NCBI GenBank assembly: GCA_903939005.1
Contig: CAJAFH010000099.1
Location: 1 to 11,636, forward strand
Reading direction: 5' to 3'
Length of the DNA: 11,636 nucleotides
DNA from: an uncultured Actinomycetes bacterium
GTDB taxonomy: Bacteria > Actinomycetota > Actinomycetes > Nanopelagicales > Nanopelagicaceae
The position numbers and the translations under genes were made by a program. The notes below the pieces were generated by a model. It did no database searches, was not told the origin of the DNA, and saw only the letters and a list, made by a program, of their open reading frames with translations. This document shows positions 5,850 to 11,636 of this stretch, piece by piece (the stretch's first letter is position 1; each line of letters begins with the position of its first letter).

Positions 5850-6779
5850 TTAGTGGTGCGATAAGAATTTTTCAGCATCTAGCGCTGATTGGCAGCCTGT
5901 GCCCGCGGCTGTAATAGCCTGACGGTAAGTGTGGTCAACCAAATCACCGCAAGCAAATACGCCAGTTAGGTTTGTGCGAGTTGATCCGTTTTCTACAACT
6001 ACATAACCTTCGCCATCTAGCGTGACTTGATCTTTTACTAGCTCATTTCTTGGATCATGGCCGATTGCCACAAATAATCCAGTGAAATCACGTTTAGAAA
6101 CTTCGCCAGTGACTGTGTTCTTAAGCGAAAGTGCTTCTACTTTTTCGGCACCCAATACATCGATTACTTCGGTGTTCCAGAGCATTTCAATTTTTGGATT
6201 AGCAAAAGCGCGCTCGGCCATAATCTTTGAAGCACGTAATGAATCACGACGATGAATCAAAACAACTTTGCTAGCAAATTTAGTTAGGAAGGTTGCTTCT
6301 TCAACTGCTGAATCGCCACCACCAACAACTGCAATAGTTTGATCACGGAAGAAAAAGCCATCGCAAGTAGCACACCAAGAGACGCCGCGACCGGAAAGTC
6401 GCTTTTCATTCTCTAACCCAATTTCGCGATAAGCCGAACCCATCGCCAAAATAACTGACTTAGCTTTTACGGTATTTCCAGAACCATCCTTAAGAACTTT
6501 AATCGGCCCAGAAAGATCCATTTCAACAATATCGTCAGTAATTAAATTCGCACCAAAACGCTTTGCTTGCTTACGCATTGCATCCATTAAATCTGGACCC
6601 ATAATGCCATCAATAAACCCTGGGAAGTTTTCAACCTCAGTAGTGTTCATCAGCGCACCACCAGCAGTTACAGAACCTTCATAAATTATTGGATTTAATT
6701 GGGCGCGTGCCGCATAAATAGCAGCGGTGTAACCCGATGGGCCAGACCCAACGATTACTAAATTCTCTACTTCACTCAT
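5850..6779 (-). CDS. trxB: Thioredoxin reductase (NADPH, FAD)
   Basis: This is a low-molecular-weight flavoprotein of 309 residues that passes electrons from NADPH through FAD to thioredoxin. The FAD-binding motif is GSGPSG (11-16), the redox pair CATC is at 136-139 in SWCATCDG, the NADPH-binding loop GGGDSA is at 153-158 with the phosphate-binding HRRDS at 176-180, and the C-terminal FAD contact is FACGDLVD (275-282) followed by RQAITAAGTGCQSAL. Order and length are normal, so it is complete. It lies between murJ (30 bp upstream) and trxA, matching trxB2 (Rv3913). In mycobacteria sigM and Rv3912 separate it from mviN; here they are absent. A weak GGTGAAG may serve as ribosome-binding site. 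Confidence 0.97.
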   Translation of the reverse strand: MSEVENLVIVGSGPSGYTAAIYAARAQLNPIIYEGSVTAGGALMNTTEVENFPGFIDGIMGPDLMDAMRKQAKRFGANLITDDIVEMDLSGPIKVLKDGSGNTVKAKSVILAMGSAYREIGLENEKRLSGRGVSWCATCDGFFFRDQTIAVVGGGDSAVEEATFLTKFASKVVLIHRRDSLRASKIMAERAFANPKIEMLWNTEVIDVLGAEKVEALSLKNTVTGEVSKRDFTGLFVAIGHDPRNELVKDQVTLDGEGYVVVENGSTRTNLTGVFACGDLVDHTYRQAITAAGTGCQSALDAEKFLSHH

Positions 6780-6809
6780 GGCTTCACCATAACCTTTCCA
6801 GAACCGGTT

Positions 6810-8423
6810 TTAATCCTTTTTTCGCAATTTACCGCGTGAAGAGCGCAACAACCCGGTAATCATTGAAATCTCTGCAACGCGCAACAACTTCGCAACTAAG
6901 AAGTATCCAATTGCACTGACCGACATGACCAAAAGCAGTGCTAAAGGCCCGTGCCAATCAAAAATACGGCTAAGCGCAAACATTGGACCCATAGCAATAA
7001 CAGCGGCCAGGATCAGCTTTGAGTGCTGCCCCATAAACTGTGAAAAATGAATTTTTCCAACATGTTTTTTAATTAACTTTATTGTAATTACGATGCCAAC
7101 TATGTAACTAATTGAGAAAGCCAAACCTAAACAAATGGTGACATATTCGTTTTCGACGGTGTTAAGGATTACATAAGAAAGCGCTACTGCGATCAGGTTA
7201 ATAATAAAAATAGATACAACTTGAGTTTTAGTATCTTCAAAAGCATTAAAACCGCGAACCAAAATAAGATTTATTGAAAACGCGATCAAACCAAAACTAA
7301 GCGCTGACAAAACATAACCAATATAAGACGAATCGCTACGACTAATACCAAAGAAGAGAACTTCTGTGATTAAAGGACCAAAGAAAGCTAAACCAACAGC
7401 GCTAGGAATCGTGATAACTCCAACTAAGCGAATAGCTCTAACTAATTGTGATTTAACTTCTTCAAAATCTTTAGCGATTGCTAACCTAGACAAATGAGGC
7501 AACAAAGCCGTAATTATTGAAATTGTCACGATTGAATAAGGTAATAACATAATTAGATATGCGTTGCTATAAGGGGTAAAACCAACACCACGAGCGATTC
7601 CCTCTTGAGCACTGCGAACCGCAGCGCTAGTAGCAACGTTTACTGTCACTAAGTATCCAAGTTGAGAAATCAAAACATAAACCAAAGTCCAGCCAGCTAA
7701 TCTGAAAGACTTTCCAAGACCGGCGAAACCGAACCGTAAACGCAATTTGATTTTAGTACGAGCAATAACTGGAATTAGAACCAGAGCTTGAACCACGACA
7801 CCTAAAGTTGTGCCCCAGCCCAAAACTGCAACTTGGGTATCGGTAATTGTGTCAGCGCTGATATTTGGGACGTAATAAAGGAAGCCACCTAACAAGACCA
7901 CGCCAACTAAGTTATTTAAAATTGGGGCCCACATTAGCGGTGCAAATGAGCCTCGAGCATTGGCTACTTGACCCAACATTGCATAAAGACCTAAGAAGAA
8001 GATTTGCGGCAAGCAATAACGCATAAATGCCACAGTTATTGAATATTCATTCTCAAATCCTGGAGTTGTGAACTCAGGTGCATAGATGCGAACTAAAACT
8101 GGCGCGAAAATCATGCCGATTACAGTTAAACCAAGTAATAAAGCGCTGATAGTTGTTACCAAACGCGAAGCAAAACCAACACCACCATCTTCGTCTGCAA
8201 AGGAGCGAATTAACTGCGGAACAAAAATCGCAGTTAACGCACCACCAACAACCAAGTTATAAATAATATTAGGCATCGTATTTGCGACGTTATATCCATC
8301 AGCAAGCAAAGCAGTGCCAAGTGCTGCAACAAGTAGAACACCACGAATAAAACCAGTAATGCGCGAAATTATGGTGCCGATCGCCATAACGCTAGAGGCG
8401 CGATATAGATCTACTGGTTTCAT
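6810..8423 (-). CDS. murJ: Lipid II flippase MurJ (MviN family, MOP superfamily)
   Basis: MurJ flips undecaprenyl-linked lipid II across the cytoplasmic membrane for peptidoglycan synthesis. The 537 residues show about 14 hydrophobic segments over the whole length (by eye near 10-40, 52-72, 87-112, 131-153, 160-185, 199-220, 240-265, 288-308, 330-350, 365-390, 403-423, 430-452, 470-490, 494-515). The first helix carries SRITGFIRG with R21 and R27, followed by D42 and a MPNIIYNLVVGGALTAIFVP stretch, which align with the SR.GF.RD, D39 and LPN...FVP region of E. coli MurJ that lines the substrate cavity. The protein ends in a short basic tail (RSSRGKLRKKD). It lacks the long C-terminal pseudokinase and extracytoplasmic extension of M. 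tuberculosis MviN (Rv3910, over 1,100 residues). The start overlaps the upstream gene by 4 bp (ATGA). Function is sure. Confidence 0.95.
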   Translation of the reverse strand: MKPVDLYRASSVMAIGTIISRITGFIRGVLLVAALGTALLADGYNVANTMPNIIYNLVVGGALTAIFVPQLIRSFADEDGGVGFASRLVTTISALLLGLTVIGMIFAPVLVRIYAPEFTTPGFENEYSITVAFMRYCLPQIFFLGLYAMLGQVANARGSFAPLMWAPILNNLVGVVLLGGFLYYVPNISADTITDTQVAVLGWGTTLGVVVQALVLIPVIARTKIKLRLRFGFAGLGKSFRLAGWTLVYVLISQLGYLVTVNVATSAAVRSAQEGIARGVGFTPYSNAYLIMLLPYSIVTISIITALLPHLSRLAIAKDFEEVKSQLVRAIRLVGVITIPSAVGLAFFGPLITEVLFFGISRSDSSYIGYVLSALSFGLIAFSINLILVRGFNAFEDTKTQVVSIFIINLIAVALSYVILNTVENEYVTICLGLAFSISYIVGIVITIKLIKKHVGKIHFSQFMGQHSKLILAAVIAMGPMFALSRIFDWHGPLALLLVMSVSAIGYFLVAKLLRVAEISMITGLLRSSRGKLRKKD

Positions 8424-9541
8424 TTTCTACTCCGTCGCACTCGACGAACTGTTTGCAAAGTTGCCGCAACAAAGAGTAAGACCGCAGCGCTAGAAGTAAA
8501 CCAAGCCACTCTCGAATCAACCACCGAAAGATTTAAATTTAATTGCGAATACTTTGTAATTGGCACACCTTTAGCATCAGTTAAACGTGCCGCTACGGTG
8601 ACAGTGCCTGGCGTTATTACATTAGCCGGAAGCAACAGTTGCATTTTGGAGTTTGGAGCAATACTCACGTCAGCAATACCAGCAATCTGAACTCTTGAAT
8701 TTCGAGGTAGTAGTTCTAAATTTACCTTTACTGGTGTGCTGAAGTTATTAACTAAAGTGACCGGAATTTCAACCGAAGCGGAAGTTAAGCGATAGCGACC
8801 GGAAACAACTTTTAACTTTCGGTCTGAGCGGATAACTTCCTTTTCGGCGCTCTTTAATAATCGAGCTCGAAAATCTTTATTAACATCAGGGTTAAGTAAA
8901 CGAGCTAGTTGCAGCCGTAAAGTTGTTAGTTCAGGGGCATCGACTACTCGGCTTAAAGTGGTTAACTTCCTTCGGTTCTCGGCATAGTCAATCCGTAGCG
9001 AATTATTGCTTTGCAAGGATCCCTCGCTGTATTTACCTAATTTATCGCTAATTACCGGGCGAGCTAAGAAGGTTGTCAAACGCTTATTTGCATGAAAATA
9101 GTAGTAATTCAATTCACCGGGTGCGTAATTCTTAAGTAAACGGTAAGCCGGATTTCCATAAGGCAGAACAATCACTTGATCACTACTAGAAATGAATGAA
9201 AATTGATTTAACCAATTGGTTGCGACATATGAACCAATGCCGTCAATCTTTTCGCCACTTTCTAAACCAATTTTATAATCATCTTTCATTGCAATTACAT
9301 CGTCAATGAATGCGGTATCAACCACCCAAATACGTGGCCGGTTAGCTGGATAGAAAACCAATTTACCTAAATCGCCAGTAGGCGCTAAACGTGTAGCCAG
9401 TTCATCGCTATAAAAATAACCACTGAAATTACGATTTGGTTCAGTAACTAGCCTAATAACTTTGGCCTCAGCCGCCTGGGCGGGTAGATAGGTAAATTGC
9501 AGCCCAAGAATTAAAGTTAAAACTAACCAGATTCGTTTCAT
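8420..9541 (-). CDS. DUF6049-like secreted, membrane-anchored protein (Rv3909 equivalent), half-size
   Basis: The molecular role of this family is not known to me; in actinobacteria it sits between the NUDIX gene and murJ, which suggests an envelope job. In the 373 residues I see a signal peptide (KR, hydrophobic 5-18, likely cleavage after AQA at 21-23), then a region with WVVDTAFIDDV resembling the 'W.vDP.lld' motif of the family. There follows a basic helical middle (about 195-240), a beta-rich Ig/CARDB-like part (about 245-340, e.g. VEIPVTLVNNFSTPVKVNLEL), and one C-terminal membrane helix (about 347-363) before RRVRRSRK. The bulk is therefore outside the cell with a short cytosolic tail. 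Mycobacterial and streptomycete relatives are about twice as long, so this is a compact version. It overlaps both neighbours by 4 bp (ATGA). The family call rests on position, topology and one motif. Confidence 0.75.
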   Translation of the reverse strand: MKRIWLVLTLILGLQFTYLPAQAAEAKVIRLVTEPNRNFSGYFYSDELATRLAPTGDLGKLVFYPANRPRIWVVDTAFIDDVIAMKDDYKIGLESGEKIDGIGSYVATNWLNQFSFISSSDQVIVLPYGNPAYRLLKNYAPGELNYYYFHANKRLTTFLARPVISDKLGKYSEGSLQSNNSLRIDYAENRRKLTTLSRVVDAPELTTLRLQLARLLNPDVNKDFRARLLKSAEKEVIRSDRKLKVVSGRYRLTSASVEIPVTLVNNFSTPVKVNLELLPRNSRVQIAGIADVSIAPNSKMQLLLPANVITPGTVTVAARLTDAKGVPITKYSQLNLNLSVVDSRVAWFTSSAAVLLFVAATLQTVRRVRRSRK

Positions 9542-10152
9542 AATGAAATCTCGCCACTTTTTGCAATCAACTTCTTTTCATCTGGGTACGCCAACCGTTC
9601 TACAATTTCAGAGAGCGGGAACCAGGAAACTTCATCTACTTCAGTAATTTGTGGGGTTAGCTCACCGGATACTTCCTTGAAAATAAAGTGATGAACTGTC
9701 TTGTGAATTCTTTTACCACCAGCCATAAACCAAAAATCAATCACCCCAATAGATTTAGTGATCTCTGAAGTAATCCCGGTTTCTTCCTGCACTTCACGAA
9801 TAGCAGCTTGCTCTGGGGTTTCACCCGCTTCAATGTGTCCTTTTGGTAGTGACCAAAGCAAACGTTCGCGTGATGCATCTTTATGATCGATGCGACCGAT
9901 TAAAAGTCCGCGCGTTCCGGAAAAATCGATAACTAAACCGCCGGCACTGACTTCATCAACACGTTTTGCGTAAGGTCGACGCTCAGGACTCTTCTTATTT
10001 GGCGTGTTACCCGAACTCTTATCAGGGGCTTTTGGAGCAGGCGAATTGCCATCGGTTGGGGTGGTAACTGCTTGTGGGGCGCGATTGCCGGGACGTCTAC
10101 GTCGCCGCTTTTTCTTCGTACCTTCGCTGCCCGCACTAGGTGCCGGGGTCAT
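9538..10152 (-). CDS. NUDIX hydrolase with long basic N-terminal tail (MutT4 position)
   Basis: NUDIX enzymes hydrolyse nucleoside diphosphates linked to another group. The 204-residue protein has a perfect Nudix box, G-x5-E-x7-REVQEETGI, at 105-127, inside LLWSLPKGHIEAGE. The fold runs from about 66 to 190. The substrate is not decided by the box; the M. tuberculosis gene in this slot is mutT4 (Rv3908). Residues 1-65 are a low-complexity Lys/Arg/Pro/Ala/Ser tail with KKKRRRRRPGNR (13-24), suitable for binding nucleic acid or acidic partners (inference). This is the first gene of the - strand run. It diverges from pcnA with 32 bp between starts, and its stop overlaps the next gene by 4 bp. 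An AGAGGA 13 nt before the ATG is the only candidate ribosome-binding site and is rather far. Confidence 0.92.
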   Translation of the reverse strand: MTPAPSAGSEGTKKKRRRRRPGNRAPQAVTTPTDGNSPAPKAPDKSSGNTPNKKSPERRPYAKRVDEVSAGGLVIDFSGTRGLLIGRIDHKDASRERLLWSLPKGHIEAGETPEQAAIREVQEETGITSEITKSIGVIDFWFMAGGKRIHKTVHHFIFKEVSGELTPQITEVDEVSWFPLSEIVERLAYPDEKKLIAKSGEISL

Positions 10153-10184
10153 GGACCAAGGGTAGTCCTCTAGCCTTACCTATT
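10153..10184. promoter_or_regulatory. Divergent start region between the NUDIX gene and pcnA
   Basis: Only 32 bp separate the two divergent start codons, yet no other gap lies upstream of the seven-gene - strand run or of pcnA. Promoters for both directions must therefore lie here or reach into the opposing coding sequences. I see no convincing -35/-10 pair. TAGCCT (10171-10176), 8 nt before the pcnA GTG, could be a weak -10 for a nearly leaderless transcript. Regulatory role is inferred from geometry. Confidence 0.4.
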
Positions 10185-11624
10185 GTGACGAGTCCATTAG
10201 GTGCCGCAGGCGAAATAGCTATTCGCTCGCTTATCGAACGCGCCCCCCTAGCCAGTTCGCTGGCCGCTGCCTATAAATCGGCCGGGTACAAGTTGGCCTT
10301 AGTTGGCGGGCCAGTTCGCGATGCAATTTTAGGACGCTTAGGAAACGATTTAGATTTCACGACTGATGCGCTGCCGCTAGAGAGCAAAAAGATTCTAAAA
10401 ATCTGGGGCGAAAACATTTGGGATACCGGAATTGAATTCGGAACTGTTGCAGCAAAACGTGGTGACACAACCGTTGAAGTAACAACATACCGTAGTGATA
10501 AATACGATCCAGAAAGTCGCAAACCCGAAGTTGAATTCGGTGACAATATCGCAGGTGATTTATCACGTCGAGATTTCACGGTTAACTGCATGGCGCTTGA
10601 ATTAACAACTGCAACACCTGAATTTATAGATCCATTTAACGGATTAGCTGATTTAGCAAAACAAATTCTGCGCACCCCCGTAACACCTGAACAATCTTTC
10701 TCGGATGATCCATTGCGAATGATGCGTGCTGCTCGTTTTGCCAGCCAATTAAATTTCGAAATCGAAGAATCAACGCTGTTGGCGATGAAAGATATGGCAG
10801 CTCGAATTTCAATTGTTTCGGCAGAACGTGTGCGCGACGAATTTACTAAAATGTTAATGTCGAGCAATCCTCGCCGCGGTATTTCCATCATGGTCGACAC
10901 TGGATTAGCAGCGCTAGTAATTCCAGAAATCCCAAAGTTAAAATTAGAAATAGATGAACATCATCACCACAAAGATGTTTACGAGCATTCGATAACTGTC
11001 TTAGAACAAGCAATCGCGCAAGAAGAACGTTTAGGTGGTCCTAACTTAGTAATTAGGTTAGCTGCTTTAATGCACGACATCGGAAAACCTAAAACGCGTG
11101 CGCTAATTGAAGGTGGCGGAGTCTCCTTCCATCATCACGAAGTTGTTGGCGCTCGCTTGGCTCGGGAACGACTTAAGAAAATGCGCTACTCCAGTGAAGT
11201 AGTGGAATCGGTTGAAACCCTTACTGCACTGCATCTGCGCTTTCATGGCTATGGTGATGGCGAATGGACTGACTCGGCAGTGCGACGCTACGTGCGTGAT
11301 TCTGGCGATTTACTGGTTCATTTACATGTGTTAACTCGGGCTGATTGCACGACCCGAAATGTGCGAAAGGCCGAACGCTTAGCCAGCGCTTATGAATCTC
11401 TAGAAGCCCGCATTGCAAGACTTATGGAAGCTGAAGAGCTAAATAAAATTCGCCCTGATCTAGATGGTGCTGCAGTTATGCAATTGCTTAACTTAAAACC
11501 TTCAGCGACAGTTGGAAAAGCCCTCGACTTCTTACTTGAATTGCGGTTAGAACGTGGCCCATTGGGTGAAGAAGAAGCCACAAAAGAGTTACTTGCTTGG
11601 TGGCAGGAATTTTCCGCGTCTTAA
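10185..11624 (+). CDS. pcnA: CCA tRNA nucleotidyltransferase with HD domain
   Basis: This class II enzyme adds or repairs the 3' CCA of tRNAs from CTP and ATP. With the GTG start at 10185 it has 479 residues, close to the mycobacterial PcnA (about 480). Motifs in order: LVGGPVRDAILG (39-50, the GG motif), NDLDFTTD with metal-binding D55 and D57 (54-61), SRRDFTVNCMALE (127-139), DDPLRMMRAARFA, the ERhxxExxK-like AERVRDEFTKML (213-224), then an HD domain with H268 (YEHS) and H297-D298 (ALMHDIGKPK), preceded by an odd DEHHHHKD run (257-264). An upstream in-frame GTG at 10140 would overlap the divergent NUDIX start by 13 bp and add residues without family character, so I reject it. No Shine-Dalgarno is visible, so a leaderless or weak start is likely. 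The gene is complete; the window ends 12 bp later. It corresponds to Rv3907c. Confidence 0.95.
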   Translation: MTSPLGAAGEIAIRSLIERAPLASSLAAAYKSAGYKLALVGGPVRDAILGRLGNDLDFTTDALPLESKKILKIWGENIWDTGIEFGTVAAKRGDTTVEVTTYRSDKYDPESRKPEVEFGDNIAGDLSRRDFTVNCMALELTTATPEFIDPFNGLADLAKQILRTPVTPEQSFSDDPLRMMRAARFASQLNFEIEESTLLAMKDMAARISIVSAERVRDEFTKMLMSSNPRRGISIMVDTGLAALVIPEIPKLKLEIDEHHHHKDVYEHSITVLEQAIAQEERLGGPNLVIRLAALMHDIGKPKTRALIEGGGVSFHHHEVVGARLARERLKKMRYSSEVVESVETLTALHLRFHGYGDGEWTDSAVRRYVRDSGDLLVHLHVLTRADCTTRNVRKAERLASAYESLEARIARLMEAEELNKIRPDLDGAAVMQLLNLKPSATVGKALDFLLELRLERGPLGEEEATKELLAWWQEFSAS

Positions 11625-11636
11625 TAATCGAACCGC

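Noticed and set aside
6802..6809. AACCGGTT palindrome after the murJ stop as a terminator
   Set aside because: An 8-bp palindrome has no loop and there is no T-run; trxB follows at once on the same strand.
10271..10900. Long antisense reading frame (209 codons) opposite pcnA
   Set aside because: It is fully covered by conserved pcnA motifs on the + strand, has no ribosome-binding site, and its serine/arginine-rich translation matches no family.

Overview
The window is a piece of a bacterial chromosome next to the replication origin. It is almost certainly from an actinobacterium with unusually low GC. I infer a streamlined aquatic lineage such as the Nanopelagicales (acI), because intergenic gaps are tiny, genes are compact and TTA is a common Leu codon. 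That placement is inference. The gene order matches the Mycobacterium tuberculosis segment jag, gid, parA, parB, (Rv3916c), cwlM, trxC, trxB2, (Rv3912, sigM), mviN/murJ, Rv3909, mutT4, pcnA (Rv3920c to Rv3907c), with a few losses and one substitution.

Layout. Positions 1-239 hold the tail of a SAM-dependent methyltransferase that does not belong to this conserved order. It abuts jag, which has no usable start codon in frame, so a junction lies at about 205-225. On the + strand follow jag (KH/R3H RNA-binding protein), rsmG (16S rRNA G527 methyltransferase), parA and parB. Two near-perfect parS centromere sites (15/16 each) sit inside the first codons of rsmG and parA, and a perfect 14-bp palindrome lies just before parA. 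On the - strand a tightly packed seven-gene run reads leftward from 10152 to 3102: NUDIX hydrolase, DUF6049-like exported protein, MurJ, thioredoxin reductase, thioredoxin, a CwlM-like pseudo-amidase and a PLP aminotransferase. The aminotransferase ends in an 11-bp convergent overlap with parB. On the + strand at the right end, diverging from the NUDIX gene, is the CCA tRNA nucleotidyltransferase gene pcnA.

How the genes work together. parA, parB and parS segregate the origin. jag and rsmG serve RNA regulation and ribosome modification. MurJ flips lipid II. CwlM is known in mycobacteria as a non-enzymatic regulator of peptidoglycan precursor synthesis (MurA) and is linked to MurJ. trxA and trxB form a complete thioredoxin couple. 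pcnA matures tRNA 3' ends. Translational coupling (4-bp ATGA overlaps at NUDIX/DUF6049 and DUF6049/murJ, 1-bp TAATG at parA/parB) supports operon expression.

I found no RNA gene, CRISPR array, insertion sequence or defence system. No stretch over 300 bases lacks a gene. The points most worth a second look are the composition break inside parA, the degenerate catalytic site of the CwlM protein, the half-size DUF6049 protein coupled to a short MurJ, the parS sites embedded in coding sequence, and the junction at the left edge.
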